Shown: positions 26,245 through 35,791, counted from the stretch's first letter. The stretch: 64,000 bases of DNA from Desulfocucumis palustris (GCF_002933875.1 NZ_BFAV01000130.1:1-64000); one strand, 5' to 3'. Numbers and translations are program-made. The notes: generated by a model not told the origin, from the letters alone.

Positions 26245-27405
26245 TTAAAACCGCCCGACCCTTTCCAGGTAGAGTGACCATCTTTGTTTAATTTCTTCCA
26301 GGGTGTCCCCCCCAAATTTTTCCAGCACCGCCCGGGCCAACTCCCAGGCAGCCGCCGCCTCACCCACCACACAGGCGGCGGGGACGGCGCATATATCGGA
26401 CCTTTCCACCGACGCCGTAAAGGGCTCCTTGGTGGCTATGTCCACACTCTGCTTTGGTTTGTAAAGGGTGGGAATCGGCTTCATGGCCGCCCTGACCACA
26501 ACGGTCCCCCCGTTGGTCATGCCGCCTTCAATGCCGCCCGCTCCGTTGCTCTCCCTGTAAAAGCCCATTTCCGGGCTGTAATAAATATCGTCATGCACCC
26601 TGGAACCGGGCATGGCCGCCCCGGCAAAACCCAGGCCCACCTCAACACCCTTAATGGCCTGAATGCCCATCAGCGCTCCCGCCAGCCGGCCATCCAGCCT
26701 CTGATCCCACTGGACATACCCGCCTATACCCGGGGGCAGGCCAAAAACCCTTATTTCAAAAACCCCTCCCAGGGAATCCCCGGATTCCCTGGCGGAGTCT
26801 ATGGCTTCCATCATTTTATTCTCAGCCAGCGGGTCCGGGCAATACAGCTCCGAAGCCGCCACCCTTTCCTCCAGCTGCTCCGGTGTTGCTTCAATCCCGG
26901 CTGAGGCCACCTTCCCGATGGCGGTTACCATGCCAACCACCCGCACACCCAGTTCTTCCAGCAGTCGCCTGGCCAAAGTCCCGGCCGCCACCCGGGCGGC
27001 CGTCTCCCTGGCGCTGGAGCGCTCCAGCACGTTGCGCATATCCCTGTGGCCGTACTTTATAGCGCCGGACAGGTCGGCATGTCCGGGCCTGGGTCTGGTA
27101 ACAACCCTCTCGGTAAGTATTGCCCCGGGACCGGGATCCATAATTTTCTGCCAGTTGCTCCAATCCCTGTTCTCTATTCTGAGGCAAACCGGAGAGCCCA
27201 GGGTGTACCCGCCCCTGACGCCGGACAGCAAAACCGCCCGGTCATTTTCAATTTTCATCCGGCCGCCCCTGCCGTAGCCCCCCTGCCGCCTTTTCAACTG
27301 AACATCTATATACTCCCCGGTTACCGGCACTCCCGCCGGCAGGCCGTCCACTATGGCGGTCAGGGCCGGCCCGTGGGATTCCCCGGCAGTAAGAAAACGA
27401 ATCAT
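26245..27405 (-). CDS. aroC: chorismate synthase
   Basis: Converts EPSP to chorismate using reduced FMN. 386 residues from ATG 27405: [23 protein letters not shown] start, [14 protein letters not shown], the signature [14 protein letters not shown], and [25 protein letters not shown]. Its A overlaps the last base of the aroE stop (TAATG), so translation is coupled. The monofunctional type relies on a separate flavin reductase. Confidence 0.95.
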   Translation of the reverse strand: MIRFLTAGESHGPALTAIVDGLPAGVPVTGEYIDVQLKRRQGGYGRGGRMKIENDRAVLLSGVRGGYTLGSPVCLRIENRDWSNWQKIMDPGPGAILTERVVTRPRPGHADLSGAIKYGHRDMRNVLERSSARETAARVAAGTLARRLLEELGVRVVGMVTAIGKVASAGIEATPEQLEERVAASELYCPDPLAENKMMEAIDSARESGDSLGGVFEIRVFGLPPGIGGYVQWDQRLDGRLAGALMGIQAIKGVEVGLGFAGAAMPGSRVHDDIYYSPEMGFYRESNGAGGIEGGMTNGGTVVVRAAMKPIPTLYKPKQSVDIATKEPFTASVERSDICAVPAACVVGEAAAAWELARAVLEKFGGDTLEEIKQRWSLYLERVGRF

Positions 27406-28295
27406 TAGGACACACACCCTTTTAATATTTTTCTCATCCGTTCCACCGGGGCCCGCACCCCGGTCCACATTTCAAAGGCCTGCACTCCCTGGTACAAAAG
27501 CATGCCCAGCCCGCTGCTGACACCGGCGCCCCGGCCGGCGCACCGTTTTAAAAACAATGTTTGCCGGGGATTGTAAACCAGATCCACCGCCAGATGCCCG
27601 GGGCCCAGCAAATGATAGGGAAATGGGGGCAAAGTATCCTGGTTCGGGTGCATGCCCAGGGTGGTGGTTTGCACCACCAGGGCGGAACCGCCAACCGCCT
27701 CTTGCCACTCTTTTTCCGGAGCTGAACCGCTGCCTGGCTGAGGATAGGTTCCCAATACCCCCGCCGGACAGCCTGTTTTACTTCTGACAAGTTCGGCCAA
27801 CTCCCGGGCCTTGCCCGGTGAGCGGTTGGCTATAATTATACCCGAGGCGCCGGCCAGGGCCAGGGATACGGCCACAGCCCGGGCCGCCCCGCCGGCCCCG
27901 AGAATTAACGCCCTCCTGCCTGAAACGCTAAATCCGGCATCCTCGGCCAGCGCCCGGATAAAACCCGGCCCGTCGGTATTGTAGCCCCAGAGAAGTCCCT
28001 GCCTGTTCACCACGGTGTTCACCGCCCCGATCAGCGCGGCTTCCTCCGTTATGTGGTCCAGGCAGCCCAGCACCGCCTGCTTGTGGGGAACCGTTATATT
28101 AACACCGGCCATGCCCAGGGCTCTTACCCCGTCCACGGCGGCAGCCAGATTGTCCGCGGTTACCCGGAAGGGAATGTATGCCCAGTTCAGGCCCAGTTCC
28201 CTGAACCCGGCGTTATGCATGGCCGGGGAAAAAGAATGGGCCACCGGGTCGCCAAACAGGCCGCATACCCTGACGGTCCCGTCGATGTGTATCAT
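27405..28295 (-). CDS. aroE: shikimate dehydrogenase
   Basis: Reduces 3-dehydroshikimate with NADPH. 296 residues: [20 protein letters not shown] shikimate-binding start with the Ser pair, [13 protein letters not shown] with the catalytic Lys, [17 protein letters not shown] dinucleotide loop, and the C-terminal [18 protein letters not shown]. It follows yqeG by six bases and is coupled to aroC. Confidence 0.95.
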   Translation of the reverse strand: MIHIDGTVRVCGLFGDPVAHSFSPAMHNAGFRELGLNWAYIPFRVTADNLAAAVDGVRALGMAGVNITVPHKQAVLGCLDHITEEAALIGAVNTVVNRQGLLWGYNTDGPGFIRALAEDAGFSVSGRRALILGAGGAARAVAVSLALAGASGIIIANRSPGKARELAELVRSKTGCPAGVLGTYPQPGSGSAPEKEWQEAVGGSALVVQTTTLGMHPNQDTLPPFPYHLLGPGHLAVDLVYNPRQTLFLKRCAGRGAGVSSGLGMLLYQGVQAFEMWTGVRAPVERMRKILKGCVS

Positions 28296-28301
28296 TAATT
28301 G

Positions 28302-28826
28302 TCACACCTCCCCGCAGCCGGCAGGCGGATTCCGTTTAAGTCTTTTAATAATAAATCTTTCAAGCCTGCGGTTGATAAGTTCCGTAGCCCAGTATTCCTT
28401 TCCGGGCATGGGGGTAACCAGAATTGTAAACAATCCCAGCCTGTTGCCTCCCAGTATATCTGTAAATATCTGGTCACCAATAACCGCTGTTTCCTTTTGG
28501 GATGTGCCGATGGTTTCCATAGCCTTGAGAAAGGGTTTTTTTCGGGGTTTGACCGCCCGGCAGACGAAGGGCAGTCCCAATGCTCCGGTAAGGTTTTGAA
28601 GTCTTCTGGGACCGTTGTTCGATACGAAACACATTTTAAAGCCCCTGGCTTCAAGTCTGCCGAACCAATCCTTTATTTCAGCGGAAAAATCATCCACATC
28701 CCTTGGCACAACCGTATTGTCCAGATCGAAAAGCAGCCCGCGAATACCCATAACCGCCAGGCTGTCGATATCAATATGATGAACAGAGCCCACATACAGG
28801 TTGGGATATAAAAGTTTCCGAAACAA
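28302..28826 (-). CDS. yqeG: YqeG family HAD-type phosphatase
   Basis: A HAD-superfamily hydrolase of 174 residues. Motif I GLLFDLDNTVVP gives the nucleophile and acid Asp; motif II FVSNNG; motif III Lys in KPRKKPFLKA; motif IV GDQIFTDILGGNRLG. Relatives include phosphatidylglycerophosphatase and uncharacterised YqeG. In Bacillus yqeG precedes yqeH and aroE. TTG 28826 follows GGGAGGTTTAA, overlapping the mobA stop. Confidence 0.85.
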   Translation of the reverse strand: MFRKLLYPNLYVGSVHHIDIDSLAVMGIRGLLFDLDNTVVPRDVDDFSAEIKDWFGRLEARGFKMCFVSNNGPRRLQNLTGALGLPFVCRAVKPRKKPFLKAMETIGTSQKETAVIGDQIFTDILGGNRLGLFTILVTPMPGKEYWATELINRRLERFIIKRLKRNPPAGCGEV

Positions 28827-28827
28827 A

Positions 28828-29436
28828 TTAAACCTCCCCGTCTTCCGACATGCGCCTGGCCTCCGCCAGTTCCTCAGGAGTATTCACATTGATGAAGCAC
28901 CTGTCGGAACCGGCGCATTGTTCCATTTCCTTCCTGTCAATATATTTTACCCTTACTTCCGGGAAAAAGCCCCTTATATTATACTTTTTTTCCCTCAGCA
29001 TATTTTCCGCCGGCCCAATGCAGCCCTTGCCGTAAACCGCGAAAAGCGGCTCAACATATTCCCCTTTCCTTGGTATTACCAGGTCGTAGCCCGGGGCATG
29101 GTCTAACAGGCATGCCATCAGTTCAGCCCGGACAAAGGGCATGTCGCAGCCTGTAACGAAAATATACGGAGTGCCGGCCGCCTTTAGTCCGGCGTGTATA
29201 CCCCCCAGCGGGCCGCACCCGGGATATATGTCCCGGATAACCCGAACACCGGGATAACCGCGCTGATCAGCCTCCCCGGTCACCAGCAGCACCTGGTCAA
29301 AAAGCCGGAAAAGTTCATGCATCACCCGGTCCAGCATACTTCGTCCGCCTATATTTAAAACCGCCTTGTCGGTACCCATGCGGCCGCTTTTACCGCCGGC
29401 CAACACCACCCCGGTTACGGAGTTCATCTGTATCAT
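28828..29436 (-). CDS. mobA: molybdenum cofactor guanylyltransferase
   Basis: Transfers GMP from GTP to molybdopterin to form the MGD cofactor of DMSO-reductase-type enzymes such as formate dehydrogenase. 202 residues with the nucleotidyltransferase start GVVLAGGKSGRMGTDKAVL, RDIYPGCGPLGGIHAGL, and the metal Asp in FVTGCDMPFVRAEL. It overlaps cobK by four bases (ATGA). The gene implies molybdenum or tungsten enzymes elsewhere in the genome. Confidence 0.9.
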   Translation of the reverse strand: MIQMNSVTGVVLAGGKSGRMGTDKAVLNIGGRSMLDRVMHELFRLFDQVLLVTGEADQRGYPGVRVIRDIYPGCGPLGGIHAGLKAAGTPYIFVTGCDMPFVRAELMACLLDHAPGYDLVIPRKGEYVEPLFAVYGKGCIGPAENMLREKKYNIRGFFPEVRVKYIDRKEMEQCAGSDRCFINVNTPEELAEARRMSEDGEV

Positions 29437-30215
29437 TCCATTCGGCTGCTATCCAGAATTTTCCTCACGCATTCCAATACCTGTTCACAGGTTTCCGGCG
29501 CTCCGGGTTTTAGCGGCTGCTCCCTTTTTATCAGCACCACCGGTATTTTAAGGGCCAGGGCCGCCGTGATTTTAGTTTCCGTGCCGCCGGCGGACCCGCC
29601 GTCCCTGGTAACTATAACCCCGGCCTTATAGGCCTGAAACATGGCTTTGTTGAATTTAACGGAAAAGGGGCCGTGCAGGGCAACAATATCCCTGGGATAA
29701 ATCCCCATATCCTGGCACTTTTTTATAACCCTGTATTCCGGAAGAACCCTCACCACCAGCCGTTTATTTTTCAAAGCCGGACATTTTAAAAAAACGTCCA
29801 GATTATTGCTGCCGGTGGTGAGAAAAATGGTTTCCCCGAGCTCCGCCGCCCTCCTGGCGGCGTCTTCCCAGGAATATACACAATAAACAAGATTATTAGC
29901 GGGGATTTTAGTTTCCTTCCGGTAAAACCTCAAGCAGGGTATCCCGGTTTCGGAACAGGCCGCGCCCAGCAACTGGGATAATGGGTTTTTAAAAGGATGG
30001 CTGGCGTCCACCACCAGGGATACACCTTTATTTCGCAGCAGTTGGGATATTTCCGGCTGATTTTCCGGAAGAAAAACAATTTCCTCCGCTCCTCCCCGTC
30101 CGGCAAGCTCCCCGCCATACTCGGTCTTCACCGACGCCGCCACCCGGTAACCCGCTCCTGTCAACATGGCTATCAGTCTTTGGGTCTCTCCTATACCGTA
30201 CTGAACCAGTATCAT
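29433..30215 (-). CDS. cobK: precorrin-6A reductase (CobK/CbiJ)
   Basis: Reduces precorrin-6A or its cobalt form in corrin ring synthesis. About 260 residues from ATG 30215: [20 protein letters not shown] start, [20 protein letters not shown] signature, the [16 protein letters not shown] segment, and the C-terminal [20 protein letters not shown]. Other corrin genes are not here. The gene heads the cobK-mobA-yqeG-aro operon and is divergent from sigK with only 100 bases between, which must carry both promoters. Confidence 0.87.
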   Translation of the reverse strand: MILVQYGIGETQRLIAMLTGAGYRVAASVKTEYGGELAGRGGAEEIVFLPENQPEISQLLRNKGVSLVVDASHPFKNPLSQLLGAACSETGIPCLRFYRKETKIPANNLVYCVYSWEDAARRAAELGETIFLTTGSNNLDVFLKCPALKNKRLVVRVLPEYRVIKKCQDMGIYPRDIVALHGPFSVKFNKAMFQAYKAGVIVTRDGGSAGGTETKITAALALKIPVVLIKREQPLKPGAPETCEQVLECVRKILDSSRME

Positions 30216-30315
30216 TGTCCCACTCCACTTTAAGTTCTCTCCACAACCGGCCGGACATGCACCCAAAACCCCCGGAGCCCATAGTATTTATAGCAGCTTT
30301 AGGGGAGGGTGCGCT

Positions 30316-30753
30316 ATGATATGCGGGTTATGGTCGTTATTAATATTATCGGTAATCAACGGGATAACATTGCTGGTTTCCTACATGGCCAACAACACGT
30401 TCCCCAGACCCCTGTCGGAAGATGAGGAGGCCAAATATATATCCTTGCTCCTACAGGGGGATGAAAAGGCCCGGGCTATTTTAACCGAGCACAACCTGCG
30501 CCTGGTAGCCCATATTGTGAAAAAATTTGACAGTAATAATGAAGAAACCGATGATTTAATCTCCATCGGCACCATAGGGCTTATCAAAGGCATCAACAGC
30601 TTCAAGCCGGACCGCGGTACCCGACTGGCAACATACGCCGCCAGATGCATAGAAAATGAAATGTTAATGACTTTTCCGCAACGTAATAATTTGGTATTAA
30701 GGCAATCTTACGCGGTCGGGCAAAGAGTTAATTGTTCATTTTCCGCTGTTTAA
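30316..30753 (+). CDS. sigK: pro-sigma-K, N-terminal half (interrupted sigK)
   Basis: The sigK-derived part is 30316-30669 (117-118 codons plus core). The remaining 28 codons are read-through into the inserted element. Residues 1-22 ([22 protein letters not shown]) are a hydrophobic pro-sequence, followed by [15 protein letters not shown], matching the SpoIVFB cleavage region of Bacillus pro-sigma-K. Region 2 is plain: [33 protein letters not shown] and [15 protein letters not shown]. It breaks at codon MLM where the element begins. GGGAGGG precedes the ATG. A CATAGTAT at 30280-30287 is a possible mother-cell minus-10, without a clear minus-35. Confidence 0.95.
   Translation: MICGLWSLLILSVINGITLLVSYMANNTFPRPLSEDEEAKYISLLLQGDEKARAILTEHNLRLVAHIVKKFDSNNEETDDLISIGTIGLIKGINSFKPDRGTRLATYAARCIENEMLMTFPQRNNLVLRQSYAVGQRVNCSFSAV
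30664..30669 (+). other. left recombination core of the skin-like element
   Basis: TTAATG at the sigK break, in the context GAAATGTTAATG. The right end has GAAATATTAATG. Exchange within this six-base core is in frame. Confidence 0.8.
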
Positions 30754-32011
30754 AATCCTGCCACCTGCTCCTGGCCATATTCACAATATATGGGTTTGAT
30801 TCCCTGTGGGGGTGGATTACAATCTGTTTGAACCACTCCACCGCCTTTCCGGGTCTTCCCAGGCGGCCGTACAACTCGCCTATCAGATATATCAGGTTCA
30901 ACTCGGCCCTGGGATCTGCGGAAGTCTCGTAATTATAGGCCTTTTCCAGGTACTCCAGGGCCTGTTTCATACAATCCTTTTCCTCTTTCTGCATCTCCTT
31001 CTGCCGGCAGAGACAGCTCAGCAGCATATACAGCCTGCCCATCACAGCGTTTTTAGCCCCCGCCAGGTTCTGACAGGTTATGGCCAGACGATAGGTTGAT
31101 ATGGCCTCGTCAATGGTCCTGACCCCCGAAAAATCCTGTTGCGAACGGACCTGAGGCAGCTGCTGGCCAACCAGCCTGGCCTTGGCGGGCCGTAATCTTT
31201 CCATTGAACTCTCGGGGAAGGCATACCCGCAGTGCCGGCAAACAACCACATAGTAAAAGGTTGGGTTGACCAGCCGATAGCGGGTGCACATATCCGTATC
31301 CACGCTCTCCTCCTGCACGCAGTCGGTTTTTGCCACCAGGGACGGACTTTCCTTGGCGCACAGCGGACAGATGAACTTCTTGCTGTAGGTCCATTTCAGG
31401 GTGTTTTCAACATAATTCCCCGTTTTCTCTTCGACCTTGTATTCTTCCCCGCCCGGGGCAAAATCTTCGGTTTTTTCTTTAAGCACCGGTCCTTCATTGG
31501 ATATAACCGGCTTTTTCGGCGTTGTCTGGGAGGCTTCCGGGGACCTGGTGTAACTCTCTATTACATTTACCAGCATATTGTTGGTTTCCCGCACCCGCAG
31601 GCTCATGGTTTCCAGGAGCTTCAGGGCCGCGTCGGGGTTGGATCTTAAAAAATGAAGAAAGACCGTCCGCTCTATGTAAAAAAGAACGGTATCCTCCAGC
31701 GCCACGGCATCGGCCGACCTGGGCAGCCCGTCCATCAGGGCCATGTCCCCAAACATGTCACTGGCACCGGCGATATATAAGACGGTTTCTTCGGTGTCGG
31801 AAATTCTTTTGCGTATTTTTACCCGGCCGTTAACCACTATGTGAATGCTGTCGCCTTTATCGCCCTCTTTAAAAATCAGAGCGTTCTTTTTATATTGAGT
31901 AACCTTCGCCAGTTCGGCCATTTTTTCCAGAATAGCCGCCGGCAGACCGTTGAAGAGGTCCACGCCGGACAAAGCCTTGACTATAATCCCTAAAAGTGCT
32001 GGATTACTCAC
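30728..32011 (-). CDS. cyclic-nucleotide-binding domain / DUF2225 protein inside the skin element
   Basis: Product of about 427 residues, probably soluble. Residues of about 10-130 are a Crp-type cyclic-nucleotide-binding beta-barrel ([40 protein letters not shown]). A Pro/Glu linker follows, then a DUF2225 domain with paired CxxC knuckles (FICPLC and [10 protein letters not shown]) and TPR-like helices. There is no helix-turn-helix. I choose GTG 32011 behind AGGGGGAG over the ATG at 32050. It is antisense to sigK and stops 59 bases inside the left end. It would be lost with the circle in the mother cell. Confidence 0.85.
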   Translation of the reverse strand: MSNPALLGIIVKALSGVDLFNGLPAAILEKMAELAKVTQYKKNALIFKEGDKGDSIHIVVNGRVKIRKRISDTEETVLYIAGASDMFGDMALMDGLPRSADAVALEDTVLFYIERTVFLHFLRSNPDAALKLLETMSLRVRETNNMLVNVIESYTRSPEASQTTPKKPVISNEGPVLKEKTEDFAPGGEEYKVEEKTGNYVENTLKWTYSKKFICPLCAKESPSLVAKTDCVQEESVDTDMCTRYRLVNPTFYYVVVCRHCGYAFPESSMERLRPAKARLVGQQLPQVRSQQDFSGVRTIDEAISTYRLAITCQNLAGAKNAVMGRLYMLLSCLCRQKEMQKEEKDCMKQALEYLEKAYNYETSADPRAELNLIYLIGELYGRLGRPGKAVEWFKQIVIHPHRESNPYIVNMARSRWQDFKQRKMNN

Positions 32012-32187
32012 CTTGCTCCCCCTCAAGCTTATAACATAGAATTTTATCAATTTTTGTTATTGTTCGCTGTTGGATTATATTTCTCCTGCGTTAATAGTCC
32101 GCCTCATTATAAAATAGCTCTTTACACCGCTTAAACCGGGTTTTCGGACAAGATCCCGGGGCATAGGCTTAATACAGGGGGGGATGT

Positions 32188-32448
32188 TTGATGTCCGGGG
32201 ATAAAACGGGACAGGGAGCAGTACTCGGTATTAATATTAAAAAAAACTGGCTGGAAGCCGCATACCGCCTTCTGGCAATAAAAGTTATAGAGGAATTGGA
32301 GCGTCTTAACAATGAGGACAGCCATTTATATCCGGGTAAGCACGGAGGATCAGGCCAGGCACGGCTACAGCCTGGCGGAGCAAAGGGAGGCCTGCGGCAA
32401 ACGGGCCATGGAACTGGGAGGAAGGGAGATACTGGAATTTTGCGATGA
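32188..32448 (+). CDS. possible small leader protein overlapping the recombinase gene
   Basis: The frame opens at TTG 32188/ATG 32191 behind a strong AGGGGGGGA site. It reads MSGDKTGQGAVLGINIKK and then a helix, WLEAAYRLLAIKVIEELERL. From 32312 onward it overlaps the recombinase gene in another frame, and its C-terminus becomes Gly/Arg-rich, so only the first 40 residues look natural. It could be a coupling leader, the relic of a longer gene, or part of the control of recombinase translation. Confidence 0.4.
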   Translation: MMSGDKTGQGAVLGINIKKNWLEAAYRLLAIKVIEELERLNNEDSHLYPGKHGGSGQARLQPGGAKGGLRQTGHGTGRKGDTGILR

Positions 32449-33796
32449 AGGGGTTTCCGGGTCGACCCTGGAGCGGCCGGCCCTGTCGGATTTGAGGGAA
32501 GCGATTGGAACAAACCGGATTGACTGCCTGATTATCAGGGACCCGGACCGTCTTTCCCGAAGGCTGGCGCACCAGCTGCTGCTGTCCGAGGAGTTTGAAA
32601 AACACGGCGTTCGCATTGAATTTCTGGATTTCGAATGGAAGGATACCCCGGAGGGAAGGCTTTTTTATTCAATTAAAGGAGCCGTGGCGGAATACGAAAG
32701 GGAAAAAATAAGAGAGCGCATGTCCAGGGGAAAAAAACAAAAAGCCAGGCAGGGCGGCATTCCGGTGAATTTTGACGTATTTGGCTACGACTACCGCCCG
32801 GAGACCGGCAATGTATCCATAAAGCCGGAGGAGGCCCGGGTGGTGGGCAATATATTCACCTGGTATACCGAAGAGGATATCGGCATCCTTGGCATAGCCG
32901 AAAGACTGAATAAAATGGGGATTCCCACCAGAAGAAGGGTCCCCCGCTGGCACCGCCAGGTGATCCGTCAAATCCTCGGCAATACGGTTTACAAGGGACA
33001 ATGGCGATATGGAAAATTTGACCGTCACACCGGACTGCCCCGCTCCCCCGGCCAGGTTATCATCATCCCGGTTCCGGCCATTATCGGACCGGATATATGG
33101 AACAGGGCGCAGGAAAAAATGGCCCGGGCAGGCAGAGTCTATTCCCGGGGAAGAAGCCGCTACCTGCTTTCCGGCCTGGTAACCTGCGGCGACTGCTTAT
33201 TGCCCATGCACGGCTGTCTTGTCCACTGGTGGGGAAAGCCGGAGCGGCGGTATACCTGCCGGAGCAGTCACAGTAATAAGGATGCCTGCTGCCGGCCGGC
33301 CAAATTTATTCCGGCGGAGCCCCTGGAGCAGGCTGTCTGGCAACAAGTCAAAAAAAAACTCAGCGATCCCCTTGCCCTGGCCCGGGAAACCCGCTCCCTT
33401 ATCCCCGCCGGAAATCAATTAAAAAAGGAGCTGGCCGGAATAAATAAACAGCTCAAAGAAACGGCCAGGGGCCGGAAGGCCCTGCTGGACGCCCTGGCCG
33501 CCGGGATTATCAATCTTGACGACGATATAAAAAACCGGCTGGAGCAATTGTTGAGATACAAAGACCACCTGGAAGAAAGCAGAGACCGTCTGGAAACCCT
33601 GATTGTGGACGCCGGTCCCCTGGAAGACGAAAGGCTGCGGACGGCTTCGGCCAGGGTGCTGTCCGGCCTGGACGAATTAAGTTTCAATGAAAAGAAAGCG
33701 CTGCTCCGGCTGGTGTTGTCGGATTTGCTGCTCACCGGCAGACCCCGGAAAAACAACAGCCAAATCACTGTAATACTCCGGCAGGACGATTGCTGA
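32312..33796 (+). CDS. spoIVCA: SpoIVCA-type large serine recombinase
   Basis: Site-specific recombinase expected to excise the element and rebuild sigK. 494 residues, as for Bacillus SpoIVCA. Resolvase domain 1-140: AIYIRVSTEDQ with nucleophile Ser10, and IIRDPDRLSRRLAHQLLL. The recombinase DNA-binding domain follows (FGYDYRP..., RWHRQVIRQILGNTVYKGQW). A zinc ribbon has CGDC (about residue 292) and a later Cys pair, with a coiled coil from about residue 365 to 435. GGAG lies 10 bases before ATG 32312. The stop is 53 bases from the right core. The same orientation as sigK means read-through could feed it. Confidence 0.93.
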   Translation: MRTAIYIRVSTEDQARHGYSLAEQREACGKRAMELGGREILEFCDEGVSGSTLERPALSDLREAIGTNRIDCLIIRDPDRLSRRLAHQLLLSEEFEKHGVRIEFLDFEWKDTPEGRLFYSIKGAVAEYEREKIRERMSRGKKQKARQGGIPVNFDVFGYDYRPETGNVSIKPEEARVVGNIFTWYTEEDIGILGIAERLNKMGIPTRRRVPRWHRQVIRQILGNTVYKGQWRYGKFDRHTGLPRSPGQVIIIPVPAIIGPDIWNRAQEKMARAGRVYSRGRSRYLLSGLVTCGDCLLPMHGCLVHWWGKPERRYTCRSSHSNKDACCRPAKFIPAEPLEQAVWQQVKKKLSDPLALARETRSLIPAGNQLKKELAGINKQLKETARGRKALLDALAAGIINLDDDIKNRLEQLLRYKDHLEESRDRLETLIVDAGPLEDERLRTASARVLSGLDELSFNEKKALLRLVLSDLLLTGRPRKNNSQITVILRQDDC

Positions 33797-33849
33797 ATAT
33801 AGCCATTACATAATTTTTCCGTTGTATCAATGTCATTGGAATTGAAATA

Positions 33850-33855
33850 TTAATG
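33850..33855 (+). other. right recombination core of the skin-like element
   Basis: TTAATG, directly preceding CACCTGCGC, in the context GAAATATTAATG. It is the partner of 30664-30669. Confidence 0.8.
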
Positions 33856-34209
33856 CACCTGCGCTATACAAAAAAGATGCGTTCGGAAATCTCTCTGTAC
33901 GATCCCATCGGGGTTGACCGGGAAGGCAACGAAATAACCCTTATAGAAATACTGGGCACCCATGCCGAAGTGGTATCGGAAATGGCGGAACAAAATTTTG
34001 AACAAAAGCTTCTTCTGGAAAAAATAGAAAGATTGGGCCGGCGCGAAAAAAAAGTTCTGGTGATGCGCTTCGGACTGGACGACGGCACCAAAAAAACCCA
34101 GAGGGAAATAGCCCGCAAACTGGGAATCTCCCGTTCGTACGTATCCCGCATAGAAAAAAGGGCCCTGACCAAATTGATCAGGGAGTTAACCGTGGAAGGC
34201 TGCCAGTAG
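33853..34209 (+). CDS. sigK: sigma-K, C-terminal half (interrupted sigK)
   Basis: 118 residues holding regions 3 and 4 of sigma-K: MHLRYTKKMRSEISLYDPIG (region 3 start, as in Bacillus sigma-K), EKVL/REKKVLVMRFGLDDGTKKTQREIA and the minus-35-recognition helix KLGISRSYVSRIEKRALTKL. The in-frame ATG at 33853 has no ribosome site, so it is silent until fused to the N-terminal half. The continuous protein would be 235 residues with pro-sequence. It directs late mother-cell genes such as coat and dipicolinate functions. Confidence 0.95.
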   Translation: MHLRYTKKMRSEISLYDPIGVDREGNEITLIEILGTHAEVVSEMAEQNFEQKLLLEKIERLGRREKKVLVMRFGLDDGTKKTQREIARKLGISRSYVSRIEKRALTKLIRELTVEGCQ

Positions 34210-34218
34210 GCGGCCTTT
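34195..34218 (+). terminator. terminator at the end of sigK
   Basis: AAGGCTGCC / GGCGGCCTT arms followed by TTT overlap the sigK stop codon. Confidence 0.65.
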
Positions 34219-34403
34219 TTCACTGTTACCTGAAATTAATAAAAATTTATCCCGGACCCCGTCAATATTTAAACTTTATCCTTTATCCTTAAGGTTTGAA
34301 GACACACCTTCCCGGCGGGAAAGTTAAAAATCATGCCTTATAACAATTTCCTGCGGGAATGTCCCCAAAACTTATAAACCACAGTGACGGGAGATGGAGC
34401 CGT

Positions 34404-35693
34404 ATGCTTGTTTCGGTAATAGGGGCCGGGTATGTGGGCCTGGTGGCCGCCTGCTGCCTTGCCAATTCGGGCCACCGGGTTAAATGCGTCGAACATGACC
34501 GCTCCAAGTGCGAAATGCTTGCCGGCGGCTTATTGCCATTTTACGAGGAAGGCCTGGGAGATTTGTTGGCCAGGGGTGTTAAAGGCGGAAAACTCAGCTT
34601 TTCCACTGAAATAGAAAGCATAAAAAATACTGAAATAATTATTGTGGCGGTGGGAACTCCCTCCCGGCCCGACGGAAAAGTGGACCTTGGACAAATATTT
34701 GGGGTGATGACGGACATATCGGAACTGGCAACGGAACCGGTTACCCTTATAATGAAAAGCACCGTACCGCCAGGATTGGGCCTGCAGCTGCAGAAACGCT
34801 TCTTATTCCAAAAAAGCGGGAAGATCGCCTATGTTTCCAATCCGGAATTTTTACGGGAGGGAAGGGCGGTAAAGGACTGGTACCAGCCGGAAAGAATCGT
34901 GGTGGGCGCCGAAACCCCGGAGGCGGTGGAAACGGTAAAAAGTCTGTACAGTGATATAGAGGCCCCTTTTTGCGTGATGGACATATCCAGCGCGGAAATG
35001 GTAAAGTACGCCTCCAACGCCTTTCTGGCCACAAAAATCTCTTTTATAAACGAAATAGCAAACCTCTGCGAACTGGTGGGCGCCGATATTATCCCCGTGG
35101 CCCGGGCGGTGGGAATGGACGGCCGCATTGGCGGCAGCTTCCTGCAGGCGGGTCTGGGCTACGGCGGCTCCTGCTTCCCCAAGGATACCAAGGGGCTGGA
35201 CTTTATATCAACCCTGAACGGGCACACCTTTAACCTGTTAAAAGCCGTGATAGAGGTCAATGCCCGCCAGCGCATACTGGCGGTAAGAAAGCTGTCACGG
35301 CTGCTGGACTCCCTTTGCGGGAAAAAAATCGCCATACTGGGGCTTTCCTTTAAGCCCGGCACCGACGATACCCGGGAATCCCCCTCTCTTGACATAATCC
35401 GCATGCTGGGGGACGAAGGGGCGGAAGTAACCGCCTACGACCCCATGGCCGTACTGCGCCAAAACGCCGGCCCGCTGCCTGAATTCACGCTGTGCGGGGA
35501 TCCCCTGGCCGCTTTGACATCCAGTCATGCCGCGGTTATAACCACTGAATGGCGGGAATTTTTGGATATGGACTGGGAAAAAGCCTGGAAAATAATGAGC
35601 CCCCCCAGGGTAATACTGGACGGCAGGAACTGTCTGGACCCCCATAAGATAAAAAGTCTGGGTTTTCAGTACGCCGGCATGGGGAGAGCATAA
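34404..35693 (+). CDS. UDP-glucose 6-dehydrogenase family protein
   Basis: NAD-dependent nucleotide-sugar dehydrogenase of about 429 residues, most likely UDP-glucose to UDP-glucuronate. GDP-mannose or UDP-N-acetyl forms cannot be excluded. Motifs: SVIGAGYVGLVAACCLANSG, VGTPSRPDG, STVPPG, NPEFLREG, the catalytic Cys in LGYGGSCFPKDTKGL, and GLSFKPGTDDTRESPS. I choose ATG 34404 behind GGGAGATGGAG rather than 34359. It stands alone after sigK, followed by a REP-like repeat. It feeds acidic sugars to envelope polysaccharides. Confidence 0.88.
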   Translation: MLVSVIGAGYVGLVAACCLANSGHRVKCVEHDRSKCEMLAGGLLPFYEEGLGDLLARGVKGGKLSFSTEIESIKNTEIIIVAVGTPSRPDGKVDLGQIFGVMTDISELATEPVTLIMKSTVPPGLGLQLQKRFLFQKSGKIAYVSNPEFLREGRAVKDWYQPERIVVGAETPEAVETVKSLYSDIEAPFCVMDISSAEMVKYASNAFLATKISFINEIANLCELVGADIIPVARAVGMDGRIGGSFLQAGLGYGGSCFPKDTKGLDFISTLNGHTFNLLKAVIEVNARQRILAVRKLSRLLDSLCGKKIAILGLSFKPGTDDTRESPSLDIIRMLGDEGAEVTAYDPMAVLRQNAGPLPEFTLCGDPLAALTSSHAAVITTEWREFLDMDWEKAWKIMSPPRVILDGRNCLDPHKIKSLGFQYAGMGRA

Positions 35694-35791
35694 AATTAAC
35701 CAATTGCTAAAATAATAACACCTTTTCATTTAACATTGCCGTCCTATATTAAGGAAAAAGGCACACCCGCCCAAAATGCGACAGGGGACAA

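Larger units (their letters stand above)
30664..33855. mobile_element. miniature skin-like element interrupting sigK
   Basis: A 3,186 bp insertion between two GAAAT-N-TTAATG sites. It contains a SpoIVCA-type serine recombinase (plus), a small upstream ORF (plus) and a CNB-DUF2225 gene (minus), with no phage structural or lysis genes. Excision joins ...[10 protein letters not shown] to H-L-R-Y-T-K-K, exactly as in uninterrupted sigma-K proteins, giving 117 + 118 = 235 residues. By analogy with Bacillus skin, excision should occur only in the mother cell after engulfment. This is far smaller than the Bacillus (about 48 kb) and C. difficile (about 15 kb) elements. Confidence 0.93.

Noticed and set aside
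27472..27790. Alternative frames inside aroE
   Set aside because: They are GC-rich shadows of the clearly coding aroE frame.
30664..33855. Prophage
   Set aside because: Only 3.2 kb with one recombinase, a CNB-DUF2225 gene and a tiny ORF; no structural, lysis or replication genes.
30316..34209. sigK halves as two pseudogenes
   Set aside because: Both halves are intact up to a shared TTAATG core, and a SpoIVCA-type recombinase lies between, so programmed excision explains the split better.
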